A stretch of 51,937 bases of DNA from Actinomycetales bacterium (lineage in GTDB: Bacteria; Actinomycetota; Actinomycetes; Actinomycetales; Microbacteriaceae). Shown here piece by piece: positions 18,946 through 29,350 of the stretch (the first letter of the stretch is position 1; every line of letters begins with the position of its first letter). The translations under genes and the position numbers were made by a program. Under the pieces are notes generated by a model. The model searched no databases and was not told where the DNA came from. It saw only the letters and a program-made list of their open reading frames with translations. The stretch is from assembly GCA_015654575.1 (NCBI GenBank), contig JAATGR010000130.1, forward strand, positions 1 to 51,937, in the 5' to 3' direction.

Positions 18946-20364
18946 ATGGGGACGACCACCGACGATCAAGAACTCGAGAAACTGCGCGCCGAAGTCTCTC
19001 GGCTGCGCACGGAGAACGACCTGCTGCGCGCCGGAGACGCCGGGTCTCCTTCGGATCCCGAACCCGCCGCGGCGACGGCCCCGCGGCCGCGTCGACGCTG
19101 GCGCGGGTGGGTATCCGCCCTCTGCATCGTGCTGGCGGCTGTCCTCGTGCCGGTGTCGATCATGGGCAGCTGGACGCGGGCCCAGCTCGTGGACGAACAG
19201 CGGTTCGTCGACACCTTCGGTCCACTCGCCGACGATCCCAATGTGCAGGCGCTCATCATCGACCGCACCAGCACCGCGATCGACGACGCCGTCGACATCG
19301 GGGGGCTGACCGACACCCTCTTCGACGGCATCGCGAGCCTCGATCTGCCACCCGCCGCCCTGAACGCGCTGAATCTGCTGCGCGCGCCGGCGGCCTCGGG
19401 GGCGAAGAGCCTGGTCACCCAGGCGATCACGCAGGTGGTCGAATCCGATGCCTTCACCGCCGTGTGGGACAAGGCTCTGGTCGCCACCCATAAGGCGCTC
19501 GTGGCCGCTGCGACGGGCGGCGAGGGCGACGCCCTGAGCATCAGCGGCAACGGCGAGCTCGCCGTCCAGCTGGGCCCCATCATCGATGATCTCAAGACCG
19601 CCCTCGCCGACAACGGGTTCTCGTTCGCCAGCGCGATTCCCGCCATGAGCATCTCCATTGTCATCGCGCAGTCCGATGCGCTGACGGCGATCGGCCCGGC
19701 ATACACCATCGCGACCACGGTCGGCTATGTCCTGCCCTTCGTCTCGCTGGGGCTGTTCCTCCTCGGCATCCTCCTCGCCAGGCGCCGCTCCACCGCGACC
19801 CTCGGCACCGGCATCGGGATCGGCATCGGCGGCGGCGTGGTCGCGGCCGGGCTGGCGGCCGGCGGGCTCACGCTCTCGCTGCAGTCCGCGAGTCTCGGGA
19901 TCCCCGCCGTCACGCTGCAGGCCGTCTACGACACCGTCACCGGGCGCATGACGGACACCGCGCTGGTCCTGCTGATCGTGGGGATCATCGTCGCGCTGGC
20001 CGCCTGGCTCGGCGGGCGGTGGACCCCGGCACGCCGGGTGCGCAATCTGTCCTCCTCCCTGACGACGAGCGCCCGTCGCGGACTGCAGCGTCGGGGCCTG
20101 ACGACCGGGCGGTTCGGCGCCTGGCTGTACCGCCAGCGTCTGCTGGTGCGCATCGCAGTGGTCGTTCTCGCCGTGCTGGTTCTGACCCTGACCACGCCGC
20201 TCGCCCTTGCAAAGGTGATTGGCACGCTGGTCGTGGCGCTGATCGTGTGGCTCGTCCTCGAATTGCTCGCCATCTCCCCCGACGACCCGGCGGCGGAGCA
20301 GGTCGTCAAGACAGAGGAAGATGACGCGACCGAGGAGGTCGACGACTCCGTTCCCGCCCCGTAG
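18946..20364 (+). CDS. Multi-pass membrane protein of unknown function
   Basis: A 472-residue protein with a short N-terminal coiled coil (residues about 5-25, LEKLRAEVSRLRTENDLLRA), a basic Pro/Arg linker, one membrane segment (GWVSALCIVLAAVLVPVSIMG), a long extracytoplasmic domain of about 190 residues, and several further membrane segments before an acidic C-tail (TEEDDATEEVDD). I recognise no characterised family. ATG 18946 is taken; GTG 18937 is 3 codons upstream in frame. It lies between lexA and an S9 peptidase on the same strand, and I see no SOS box directly before it. Confidence 0.85.
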   Translation: MGTTTDDQELEKLRAEVSRLRTENDLLRAGDAGSPSDPEPAAATAPRPRRRWRGWVSALCIVLAAVLVPVSIMGSWTRAQLVDEQRFVDTFGPLADDPNVQALIIDRTSTAIDDAVDIGGLTDTLFDGIASLDLPPAALNALNLLRAPAASGAKSLVTQAITQVVESDAFTAVWDKALVATHKALVAAATGGEGDALSISGNGELAVQLGPIIDDLKTALADNGFSFASAIPAMSISIVIAQSDALTAIGPAYTIATTVGYVLPFVSLGLFLLGILLARRRSTATLGTGIGIGIGGGVVAAGLAAGGLTLSLQSASLGIPAVTLQAVYDTVTGRMTDTALVLLIVGIIVALAAWLGGRWTPARRVRNLSSSLTTSARRGLQRRGLTTGRFGAWLYRQRLLVRIAVVVLAVLVLTLTTPLALAKVIGTLVVALIVWLVLELLAISPDDPAAEQVVKTEEDDATEEVDDSVPAP

Positions 20365-20373
20365 CGTGGTCGG

Positions 20374-22302
20374 GTGACCCCGACCTCTCCCTACGGTTCC
20401 TGGCCCTCGCCACTGTCCGCGGCGGCGGTGACGGCGGCGGCACCGCGCTACGATGGCGCACGGTTCGTCGGCGACGAGGTCTGGTGGGGGCAATCCCTGC
20501 CCGACCAGGGCGGACGCATCGGGGTGATCCGGCGCCTGCCCGATGGCCGGACCGAGACCGTCCTGCCCGCCCCATGGAGCGCCCGGTCAAGCGTGCACGA
20601 ATACGGCGGCGGCGCCTGGACCGCCACCGAGGACGGCGAGCTGCTCTTCGTCTCCGGGACCGACGGACGCGTGCGGGCGCTTGTCCCCGGCGGCACGCCG
20701 CGGCCTCTCACCCCCGACGCTCCGCACACCGCGCACGGCGGCCTGCGCTGGCAGGCCGGGCGGTTGCTGGCGGTGCGCGAGCGGGCCGATCCCGGAGGGC
20801 GCCCGGTGCGGGAGATCGTCGGCATCCCGCGCGACGGCTCCGGCGCCGCCGATCCGTCACGCATTGAGGTGCTCGCCACGGGCGGCGACTTCGTCGCGCA
20901 GCCCGCCCTATCCGATGACGCCCGCCGGCTGGCGTGGATCAGCTGGGACCATCCCTCGATGCCGTGGGACCGAACCCGCCTGCGGGTGCGCGACTTGATC
21001 GACGCGACCGAGGCCGTCACCCCGGTCGACCACGGCACCGCCGTGCTGCAACCCGAATGGCACGGTGAAGACCTGCTGTTCGCCGACGACCCCACGGGGC
21101 GCTGGAACCTGTTCCGTCTGCCCGCGGGCGGCGGTGACACCGTCGCCGTCTCCCCCGCCGACGAGGACACCGGAGGAGCGCTCTGGGTGCTGGGAACCCG
21201 CTGGTTCGGGGTACTGGACGACGGCCGCATCCTCGCGGTGCGCACCCAGGGCACGAGCCGACTCGTCCTGATCGACGGCGGCGCCGTGACCGAGGTCGAC
21301 GTGCCGTTGTCGGCGGGTCTCTCCGTCGAGCACGTCCAGGGCTCCCGCGCGCTGGTGATCGGCGCCGGAGAGAAGACGGAGGCCGCGGTCTGGCTGCTGG
21401 ATCTCGACTCCGGCGCGGCGACGCGGGTCACCGCATCCACCTCCCCCTGGGACGAGTCCTGGCTGCCCACGCCACGGCCGTTCACCGTCGACGGCCCGCA
21501 CGGCGTCGTGCACGCGATCGACTACCCGCCCACCCATCCCTCGGTCGTCCCGCCGGCCGGTGAGCTCCCGCCCTACCTGGTGTGGGTGCACGGCGGGCCG
21601 ACGAGCCACGCGCCGGCCTCGGCGACCACGAAGATCGCCTACTTCACGAGTCGCGGCATCGGCGTGCTCGACGTGAACTACGGCGGATCGACCGGCTACG
21701 GTCGGGCCTACCGGGAACGACTGAACGGCCAGTGGGGCGTGGTCGACGTCGACGACGTCGCCGCGGCGGCCGCAGGGCTCGCCGCCGCAGGGCTCGCCGA
21801 CCCCGACCGGCTGGCGATCGAGGGCGGATCCGCCGGCGGGTGGACGACGCTGGCAGCCCTGACCACCACGGACGTGTTCGCGGCCGGGGTCTCGCGCTAC
21901 GGCGTCGGCGACGCGCGGGCCCTCGCCCAGGACACGCACGACTTCGAATCCCACTACCTGGACGGGCTGATCGGCCCGCTCCCCGAGGCGGAGCAGCTCT
22001 ACCTCGAGCGTTCGCCGCTCACGCATCCGGAGCGCTTCCGGGTGCCGCTGCTGATCCTGCAGGGCGACGACGACAGGGTCGTCCCGCCGTCGCAGGCGGA
22101 GGCGATCCGCGATGCGCTGGCCGCACACGGCGTGCCGCACGGCTACGTGCGCTATCCGGGCGAAGGGCACGGCTTCCGCCGCCGCGAGACCCTCGTGCAC
22201 GCGCTGGAGACCGAGTACGCCTTCCTCGGGGCCGTGCTCGGCTTCGCCACGCCCGGCGTGCCGCGCTTCGAGCCGACCGCGGGCGGCGACGTCAGAGCGT
22301 GA
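20374..22302 (+). CDS. S9-family prolyl oligopeptidase-like peptidase
   Basis: Serine peptidase of the DPP/acylaminoacyl-peptidase type, 642 residues. An N-terminal beta-propeller region (about 1-390, repeated DG/W blades) precedes an alpha/beta-hydrolase domain. The nucleophile Ser486 is in EGGSAGGWT, the Asp is in LQGDDDRVVPP, and the His is in GEGHGFRRRE; the HGGPTS oxyanion stretch is also present. There is no signal peptide, so it is probably cytoplasmic. GTG 20374 starts 9 bp after the upstream gene. The 3' end overlaps hflX (convergent) by 11 bp. Confidence 0.93.
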   Translation: MTPTSPYGSWPSPLSAAAVTAAAPRYDGARFVGDEVWWGQSLPDQGGRIGVIRRLPDGRTETVLPAPWSARSSVHEYGGGAWTATEDGELLFVSGTDGRVRALVPGGTPRPLTPDAPHTAHGGLRWQAGRLLAVRERADPGGRPVREIVGIPRDGSGAADPSRIEVLATGGDFVAQPALSDDARRLAWISWDHPSMPWDRTRLRVRDLIDATEAVTPVDHGTAVLQPEWHGEDLLFADDPTGRWNLFRLPAGGGDTVAVSPADEDTGGALWVLGTRWFGVLDDGRILAVRTQGTSRLVLIDGGAVTEVDVPLSAGLSVEHVQGSRALVIGAGEKTEAAVWLLDLDSGAATRVTASTSPWDESWLPTPRPFTVDGPHGVVHAIDYPPTHPSVVPPAGELPPYLVWVHGGPTSHAPASATTKIAYFTSRGIGVLDVNYGGSTGYGRAYRERLNGQWGVVDVDDVAAAAAGLAAAGLADPDRLAIEGGSAGGWTTLAALTTTDVFAAGVSRYGVGDARALAQDTHDFESHYLDGLIGPLPEAEQLYLERSPLTHPERFRVPLLILQGDDDRVVPPSQAEAIRDALAAHGVPHGYVRYPGEGHGFRRRETLVHALETEYAFLGAVLGFATPGVPRFEPTAGGDVRA

Positions 22303-23803
22303 ACGGTGCGAGCCGGCCGGCGAGCCGGGCGGGCACACGCGCGTGCAGCACGGTTCCCTCCGGTTCATGCGTCTCGGCCAGGATCATGCCGTGCTCGTGC
22401 ACGGCGGACACCAGGTCTCCCCGGTCGTAGGGCACGACCGCGTGCACCTCGACGGCGGGCAGCGGCAGCGTCGCCTCGACCAGGGTGCGCAGCTCCTCGA
22501 CGCCCTCGCCGGTGCGCGAGGAGACGAAGACGGCGCCGGGCACGAGACCGCGCAGCACAAGGCGGGCGTCCTCATCGACGAGGTCGGCCTTGTTGAACAC
22601 CACGATCTCGGGGATGGCGCGTGCGCCGACGTCTCAGATCACGTCCCGCACGGTCTGGATCTGCGCCGCCGGATCCGGATGCGAGCCGTCCACCACGTGC
22701 ACGATGACGTCGGCCTGACCGACCTCCTCCAGCGTGGACCGGAACGCCTCGACGAGCTGATGCGGCAGGTTCCGCACGAACCCGACGGTGTCGGTGAGCG
22801 TATAGACGCGCCCGTCCTCGGTCTCGCTGCGGCGCACCGTCGCGTCGAGCGTCGCGAACAACGCGTTCTCCACCAGCACACCGGCATGGGTGAGCCGGTT
22901 CAGCAGACTGGATTTGCCGGCGTTCGTGTACCCCGCTATGGCGACACCGGGGATCGTGTTCCGTCGGCGCTCCGCGCGCTTCGCGTCGCGGGCGGGCCCG
23001 AAGTCGCGGATCTGGCGGCGCAGCTGCGCCATCCGGGTGCGGATACGGCGACGGTCCAGCTCGATCTTGGTCTCACCCGGTCCGCGCGAGCCCATGCCGG
23101 CACCGCCCGCACCGACTTGCCCGCCGGCCTGCCGGCTCATCGAGTCTCCCCAGCCGCGCAGGCGCGGCAGCAGGTACTCAAGCTGCGCGAGCTCGACCTG
23201 CGCCTTGCCCTCGCGGCTCTTGGCGTGCTGGCTGAAGATGTCGAGGATGACGGTCGTGCGATCGATCACCTTGACCTTCACGACATCCTCAAGGGCGCGG
23301 CGCTGACTCGGTGCGAGCTCCGTGTCGGCGATCACGGTGTCGGCGCCGACGGCGGCGACGATGTCGCGCAGCTCCTCCGCCTTGCCCCGGCCGACGTACG
23401 TGGCGGGGTCCGGATGGGGCCGGCGCTGCAGCACCCCGTCGAGCACGACGGCTCCCGCCGTCTCGGCGAGCGCCGCCAGCTCGTGCAGCGAGTTCTCGGC
23501 ATCGGCCGTCTCGCCCTGCGGATGCACGCCCACCAGCACGACGTTCTCCAGCCGCAGCTGCCGGTACTCGACCTCGGTGACATCCTCGAGCTCCGTTGAC
23601 AGCCCCGGCACACGGCGCAGCGCCGCACGCTCCTCGCGGTCCCACTGGTCACCGTCGGTGTCGCCGTATGCGACCGTGGCAGCATCCTGTAATGCCTGCG
23701 CGACGCCGGCGCCGGGCATTCCCGCCCGCGATCCCGCGCGGGCGAGCACACGATCCACCGGGTCCATCGCGCCGCCTTCGGGCACGTCCGCGCTGTCGGT
23801 CAT
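22292..23803 (-). pseudogene. hflX: GTPase HflX, interrupted by an in-frame TGA
   Basis: Ribosome-associated GTPase that splits or rescues stalled ribosomes. The N-terminal HflX domain, the glycine-rich linker (GGQVGAGGAGMGSRGPGE), G1 (AGYTNAGKSSLLNRL) and G3 (DTVGFVRNLP) are intact. Codon 390 is TGA (22636-22634), just after QTVRDVI; the same frame continues at once with DVGARAIPEIVVFNKADL, so G4 (NKAD), G5 and the C-terminal domain lie behind the stop. The remaining 100-odd codons have normal composition to 22292. The 389-residue product would lack the guanine-specificity motif. A base error or a recent nonsense mutation fits; both halves are otherwise undecayed. Confidence 0.9.
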
Positions 23804-23882
23804 ATCGCCTTTCTTCGGCAGTTTGAGGCAGAGGCCAACTCTAGCCTCCCCGGCGGGGCCCGTCCTCCGCTACGCTCACTCC

Positions 23883-24524
23883 ATGTCGAGCGACCACTAT
23901 TTCAGCGCGTCGCCCGCCAGCGCCGAGAATCTGCGCAGCATCCGCTTCTCGCTGAACGGCGTTCCGGTGCACGTGACGACCGCGGCCGGTGTGTTCAGCG
24001 CGGACCGCCTCGACACCGGCACCGAGGTGCTGCTCTCGCACACCCCGCCCGCCTCACCCGGCGGGAACTTCCTCGATCTGGGGTGCGGCTGGGGGCCGAT
24101 CTCGCTGTCACTGGCCTCGCAGTCGCCGCATGCGACGGTGTGGGCCGTCGACGTGAACGAACGCGCCCTCGACCTGGTAAGACGCAACGCCGTGGCGCTG
24201 GGCCTGGAGAACATCATGGCGGTCACCCCCGACGCGGTGCCCGCCGACATCGTGTTCCGAACGATCCGCTCGAACCCCCCGATCAGGGTCGGCAAGCACA
24301 TCCTCCACGACATGCTCGAGCAGTGGATCCCGCGTCTGGACGAGCGCAGCGACGCATGGCTGGTCGTCGCCCGCAACCTCGGAGCCGACTCGCTGCAACG
24401 GTGGCTGGCGGCCTCGTTCCCGCACGGCTACAGCGTGTTCCGCACCGCGACGGCGCGCGGATACCGGGTGCTGAAGGTGCGTCGGCACGGCGCCCCCGCC
24501 ACGGAGCCCATCGCGTTGACCTGA
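23883..24524 (+). CDS. Class I SAM-dependent methyltransferase, RsmC-like
   Basis: A 213-residue methyltransferase with the small-domain MTS fold: FLDLGCGWGPISLSLA (SAM motif I), VWAVDVNERALDLVRRNA (motif II), and SNPPIRVGK (motif IV, NPPx type that binds the target amino group). This resembles RsmC/RlmG guanine-N2 methyltransferases that act on rRNA, but the target is not determinable. ATG 23883 begins where homologues begin. It is divergent from hflX with an 80-bp spacer. Confidence 0.85.
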   Translation: MSSDHYFSASPASAENLRSIRFSLNGVPVHVTTAAGVFSADRLDTGTEVLLSHTPPASPGGNFLDLGCGWGPISLSLASQSPHATVWAVDVNERALDLVRRNAVALGLENIMAVTPDAVPADIVFRTIRSNPPIRVGKHILHDMLEQWIPRLDERSDAWLVVARNLGADSLQRWLAASFPHGYSVFRTATARGYRVLKVRRHGAPATEPIALT

Positions 24525-24606
24525 GCGTCTGCTGATACGCTGAGCGTTCAGAAGATCATGGGATGAGGGCGCGATCCGGGTGGGGGACGCGCCGATGAGG
24601 AGTCCC

Positions 24607-25842
24607 ATGTCTGCATCCCGCGCTGGTCTTTCCGCCTATCGGGAGCTGCCTCGCATCGCCGGCTGGAACTATCTGATCGCGACCTCGCTCGGGCGGCTGC
24701 CCATGTCGATGGTTCCGCTGGCGATCCTCACACTTGCCACCTCCGCGACCGGATCGCTGACCGTCGGAGGTCTCGCGTCGTCAGCGGCGGCGCTCGGCGA
24801 GGCTGTCGGCGCACCGTTGACGGGATACCTCGCGGACAGGTGGGGTCAACGTCCCGTGCTGCTGCCCGGAGTGATCGTCCACCTGGCTCTGCTCGCCGCT
24901 TTCACCCTCGGCATCGGCGGCTTCCCCGACGCCACCTCGGTCGCCCTCGCGGGCCTGGTCGGCCTCACGCTGCCCCAGGTGGGCGCACTCTCCCGTGCCC
25001 GCTGGCTGGCGCTCGCCCCCGGCGACACGGCCACTGCGTTCGCGTTCGAGGGTGTGATCGACGAGCTGGTGTACATCGCCGGCCCGGCACTCGTTGGGCT
25101 GCTGGCGGTCGCGTTCGACCCGCGGATCGCGATGCTGATCGCCGGCGTGCTGATCGCCGTGTTCGTCACCCAGTTCGCCATGCACCGCACGCACCGGGCG
25201 GTTCCGCGACGCGACCCGAACGCCGTGGCTCCGGTCGAATCCGCCGCCGCATCCGGACGACGCGCGGCGCTGATCGGCCTGACGTTCGCCGGAATGGTCT
25301 CCATGGGGGTGTTCTTCGGCGGGAGCCAGAACGGCCTCACCGCGTTCGCCACCCAGATGGGCATACCGGATGCCGGCGCGCTGCTCTACTCGGTCATGGC
25401 CGTGGGGTCCGCGGCCACGACCGTGTCGATGGTGTTCGTCCCCGAACGGATCGGACCCTGGACGCGGTGGATCCTGGCCGCCATGGGCATGCTCGGGGGC
25501 GCGCTGCTGATGAGCAGCGCTACAGGGATTCCCTCGATCATCGTGGCCGGCATCGTCGCAGGCGCGTTCCAAGGGCCGATGCTGCTGACCATCTTCGGGA
25601 TCTCCGGCTCCATCGCCCAGCGAGGCCGGAGCGGGATCCTGATGACCCTCAACGCCAGCGGCGTGGTACTCGGCATCGCGCTCGGATCAGCGGTGGCCGG
25701 GCCGCTCGCCCAGGCTTACGGTTCGTCCGGAGGGTTCGCCGTGGTGATCGCCGCCGCGGCGATGCTGCTACTCCTCGGCACCGCCGCCGCGACCGCCGGC
25801 CGCATCCGGCGGCGTCAGGCGAGCGTCAGCTCCCCGCTGTAG
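24607..25842 (+). CDS. MFS transporter
   Basis: A 411-residue polytopic protein with about 12 hydrophobic segments and the MFS loop motif [16 protein letters not shown] between helices 2 and 3. The most family-like start is ATG 24607, preceded by GATGAGGAG at good spacing, rather than GTG 24580. Substrate unknown; the overall look is of a drug/efflux-type symporter or antiporter. It stands alone, convergent with dapF, and the coding ends overlap by 28 bp. Confidence 0.87.
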   Translation: MSASRAGLSAYRELPRIAGWNYLIATSLGRLPMSMVPLAILTLATSATGSLTVGGLASSAAALGEAVGAPLTGYLADRWGQRPVLLPGVIVHLALLAAFTLGIGGFPDATSVALAGLVGLTLPQVGALSRARWLALAPGDTATAFAFEGVIDELVYIAGPALVGLLAVAFDPRIAMLIAGVLIAVFVTQFAMHRTHRAVPRRDPNAVAPVESAAASGRRAALIGLTFAGMVSMGVFFGGSQNGLTAFATQMGIPDAGALLYSVMAVGSAATTVSMVFVPERIGPWTRWILAAMGMLGGALLMSSATGIPSIIVAGIVAGAFQGPMLLTIFGISGSIAQRGRSGILMTLNASGVVLGIALGSAVAGPLAQAYGSSGGFAVVIAAAAMLLLLGTAAATAGRIRRRQASVSSPL

Positions 25843-26675
25843 ACGAGGACAGCCGGCCCGGACAGCAGCACGTGCCCCTCCTCCATGCGCACGACCAGCT
25901 CGCCGCCCGGGATCCGAACCCGCCACCGGTCGGGGGCGGCAGCGCCCGCCCAGTGCCGCACCGCCACGGCGGTCGCGGCGACGCCGGTGCCGCAGCTGAG
26001 GGTCTCCCCCGAGCCGCGCTCGAACACCCGCATCCGCACCGTGCCCACCCCGTCCTGCACGAGCGGATCGGCGGGGACGACGAACTCGACGTTCGCACCT
26101 GCGGGCGGCGCGGGCTGCAGCAGGGGCTGCGTCGTCAGGTCGAGTTCGGTGAGCTCCTGCTCGCTGGCGACGGCGACGACGACGTGCGGGTTCCCGACGT
26201 CGATGCCGAGTCCCGGTCGGGCGACCGGGAGGCCGTGCGCGTGCACGAGCACGTCGCCCTCCTCCACGCGCCACGCGCCAAGATCGACCTCGAAGCCGGT
26301 GCCGTCGCGGGTGAGGGTCTTGACGCCGGCCCGCGTGGCGATCGGCACTGGGACGGCGCCGAACTCGGCGAGCCCTGCTTCGACGAGGTAGCGGGCGAAG
26401 ACGCGGATACCGTTGCCGCACATCTCCGCGATGGATCCGTCGGCGTTGCGATAGTCCATGAACCATTCGACGCCCTGCGCCGCCGCATCCGCCCCTTCGG
26501 GCAGAGCGCCGGCCTTGACCACGCGCAGGATGCCGTCGGCGCCGATGCCGAAGCGGCGGTCGCACAGCAGCGCGACCTGATCCGCGCTCAGGTCAAGATC
26601 ACCGTCGAGGTCGGGGATGATGACGAAGTCGTTGCCGGTGCCGTGGCCCTTGGTGAAGGCGACGGTCCGGGACAT
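25815..26675 (-). CDS. dapF: Diaminopimelate epimerase DapF
   Basis: Cofactor-independent epimerase that interconverts LL- and meso-diaminopimelate for lysine and peptidoglycan. In the 286-residue product the two active-site cysteines are in [14 protein letters not shown] and [28 protein letters not shown] marks the N-terminus. It precedes miaA on the other side of a 44-bp gap and converges on the MFS gene. dapA and dapB are elsewhere in the window. Confidence 0.96.
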   Translation of the reverse strand: MSRTVAFTKGHGTGNDFVIIPDLDGDLDLSADQVALLCDRRFGIGADGILRVVKAGALPEGADAAAQGVEWFMDYRNADGSIAEMCGNGIRVFARYLVEAGLAEFGAVPVPIATRAGVKTLTRDGTGFEVDLGAWRVEEGDVLVHAHGLPVARPGLGIDVGNPHVVVAVASEQELTELDLTTQPLLQPAPPAGANVEFVVPADPLVQDGVGTVRMRVFERGSGETLSCGTGVAATAVAVRHWAGAAAPDRWRVRIPGGELVVRMEEGHVLLSGPAVLVYSGELTLA

Positions 26676-26719
26676 GCGGCCAGTCTATCCGGGCGTCAGG
26701 GGCGGTTCTCTGCGTACGC

Positions 26720-27634
26720 CTAAGCGGAGCGGACGAGCTCCGCCGCCGACGCGTCGGGTCCGACCCAGGCGACGTCCCGGTAGCGGCGGAACCAGGAGAC
26801 CTGTCGCCGCGCGTACCGTCGGGTCAGCGCCTGCGTCTGCGCGATCGCCTCCTGCTCGGTCGCGTCGCCGCGCAGCTGTGCCAGCGCCTGGGCGTAGCCG
26901 ATCGCTCGGCTCGCGGTCGCGCCGTGTTCCAGGCCCTGGCGGCGCAGGAGATCGACCTCGTCGAGCAGCCCGGACCGCCACATGCCCAACACCCGGGCGT
27001 CGAGTCGGAGGACGAGCTCGTCCCGCGGGAGGTCGACAGCGACGATGCGCGTGCGCGGATTCCACAGCTTCGGCTGCTCCGGGAGCGCGGCGCCGTGCGT
27101 CTGTGCTCCCTGGGCCAGCACTTCGAGGGCGCGAACGATCCGGCGTCCGTTGCGCGGATCCACCCGGGCAGCGGTGTCCGCGTCCGCCTGACGCAGCCGT
27201 TCGTGCAGCGGCCCCGGTCCGGCCAGCTTGAGCTCCGCCTCCAGGTCGGCGCGCAGGGCCGGGTCACGCGGCGGGAAGCGGAAGTCGTAGATGACGCTGG
27301 AGACGTACAGGCCGGATCCGCCGACCAGGATCGCGTCGGACCCGCGCGCGTGGATGGCGGAGACCGCCTCCCGCGCGTCCCGCTGGTAGCGGGCGACGGC
27401 CGCTTCTTCGGTGACGTCAAGCACGTCGAACAGGTGGTGGGGTATGCCGCGGCGTGCGTCTTCCGGAAGCTTCGCGGTGCCGACATCCATCCCGCGGTAC
27501 AGCTGCATCGCATCCGCGTTGACGATCTCGGCCGCGCGTACTGCCTTTCCCGCCGCCTCGGCGAGGTCGAGAGACAGCGCGGTCTTCCCGGTTCCGGTTG
27601 CCCCGACGACCGCCCACAGGATCGGGCCGGTCAC
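26720..27634 (-). CDS. miaA: tRNA dimethylallyltransferase MiaA
   Basis: Prenylates N6 of A37 in tRNAs reading UNN codons, the step before MiaB. The 304-residue product has the P-loop [11 protein letters not shown] at about residues 10-20, [35 protein letters not shown] and the C-terminal [16 protein letters not shown] 27634 is chosen because GGGGGGAGC lies 4-10 nt upstream and the family N-terminus (GPILWAVVG) follows. It is downstream of miaB on the same strand. Confidence 0.95.
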   Translation of the reverse strand: MTGPILWAVVGATGTGKTALSLDLAEAAGKAVRAAEIVNADAMQLYRGMDVGTAKLPEDARRGIPHHLFDVLDVTEEAAVARYQRDAREAVSAIHARGSDAILVGGSGLYVSSVIYDFRFPPRDPALRADLEAELKLAGPGPLHERLRQADADTAARVDPRNGRRIVRALEVLAQGAQTHGAALPEQPKLWNPRTRIVAVDLPRDELVLRLDARVLGMWRSGLLDEVDLLRRQGLEHGATASRAIGYAQALAQLRGDATEQEAIAQTQALTRRYARRQVSWFRRYRDVAWVGPDASAAELVRSA

Positions 27635-27776
27635 CGCTCCCCCCGCGCGATGCCCGGGGTCCCCTCCCCGGATGTGCATCGTCGCTGCGACTCGCCTGTC
27701 AGGAAACGTCGTCGTGGCGCACCCGTTGCGACGGGGGCGGCACAGCCGGCGGGGCCGCAGGCGGCGGCCGGCGTGT

Positions 27777-29318
27777 TCATCGACCGGCGACGCGCAGAGC
27801 GGGCAGACCGAGCGAGACCGGACGCGGGGCGCCGGGATCGGCCGGCAGCGCGCACGACTCCGCCTGCGAGCGATCCCAGGCGTCGCCCGCACGAGTCGGG
27901 CGGATGCTCAGCGCTGCGCCGTCGGGTGCGTCCGCGAGCAGGTGGAACGGCGCGGCATGCGTGATCGTCACGGCCACCACGTCTCCGGGGCGAGGCACCG
28001 GAGAACCGGACGGAACCTCGAAGTGGACGAGCCGGTTGTCCTCCGCGCGACCGGTCAATCGGTGCGTCTCCGCATCCTTCTTGCCCTCGCCGGAGGAGAC
28101 CAGCACCTGCACCAGCCGACCGACCTGTGCCTGGTTCTCTTCCAGGCTGATGCGTTCCTGCAGGGCGATGAGACGTTAGTAACGCTCCTGGACGACGGCT
28201 TTCGGCACCTGGTCGGCCATGGTGGCCGCCGGCGTCCCCTCGCGGATCGAGTACTGGAACGTGAACGCGCTCGCGAAGCGTGCCCGTTCGACCACCCGCA
28301 AGGTGTCCTCAAAGTCCTCGTCGGTCTCGCCGGGGAAGCCCACGATGATGTCGGTGGAGATGGCCGCGTGGGGCATGCGTTCCCTGACGCGGTCCAGGAT
28401 GCCGAGGAAACGATCGCTGCGATAGGAGCGGCGCATGGCGCGCAGGATCCGATCGCTGCCGGACTGGAGCGGCATGTGCAGCTGCGGCATCACCTGTCCG
28501 GTCTCCGCCATGGCCGCGATGACGTCATCCGTGAAGGCGGCGGGATGCGGGCTGGTGAAGCGGATGCGCTCCAGCCCCTCGATCTGTCCGGCGGCGCGCA
28601 GGAGCTTTCCGAACGCCTGACGATCGCCGAACTCGACGCCGTAGGAATTCACGTTCTGCCCCAGCAGCGTCACCTCAATCGCGCCGTCGTCGACGAGCAG
28701 CCGGATCTCGCTGAGGATGTCGCCCGGACGGCGGTCCTTCTCTTTGCCCCGGAGGCTCGGAACGATGCAGAAGGTGCAGGTGTTGTTGCAGCCGACCGAG
28801 ATGGACACCCAGCCGCTGTACACGCTGTCGCGTTTGGTCGGCAGCGTGGACGGGAAAACCTCAAGTGATTCCAGGATCTCGAGTTCGGCCTCGTCGTTGT
28901 GCCGTGCCCGTTCGAGCAGGCTCGGCAGCGAGCCCATGTTGTGGGTGCCGAACACGACGTCGACCCAGGGTGCCTTCTGCTGGACGACGTCCTTGTCCAT
29001 TTGGGCGAGGCAACCTCCGACGGCGATCTGCATACCGTCGTGCGCGTCTTTGCGGCTCTTCAGATGACCGAGGGTTCCGTAGAGCCGGCCCGCCGCGTTG
29101 TCTCTCACGGCGCAGGTATTGATAACGACCACATCGGCATCCGTGCCGGTCTGCGCACGCACGTACCCCGCGCTCTCCAGCGAGCCGGAGAGTCGTTCGG
29201 AATCGTGGACGTTCATCTGACAGCCGAACGTGCGCACCTCGTAGGTGCGCGGGGTGCCATCCGCACCGAGCGCGGCGGACGACGGCGCGATGACGGTCGG
29301 AGCGGAGGAGGCAGTCAT
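27777..29318 (-). pseudogene. miaB: tRNA-2-methylthio-N6-dimethylallyladenosine synthase MiaB, interrupted by an in-frame TAA
   Basis: Radical-SAM methylthiotransferase that adds the 2-methylthio group to i6A37. Intact before the stop: the MTTase cysteines ([30 protein letters not shown]) and the radical-SAM CxxxCxxC ([14 protein letters not shown]). Codon 381 is TAA (28178-28176) between QERY and RLIALQERISLEENQ, where homologues usually have QERYERL, so one G-to-T change of GAA would explain it. The same frame carries the TRAM domain to 27777. The 380-residue product would lack TRAM and the end of the core domain. The tail shows no other decay. Confidence 0.9.
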
Positions 29319-29350
29319 AGCAGGGACATTCTACGGTCCCGGGTGGGGCA

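Noticed and set aside
22634..22636. hflX TGA as selenocysteine or programmed readthrough
   Set aside because: HflX has no cysteine or selenocysteine at this place and I see no SECIS-like hairpin; error or mutation is simpler.
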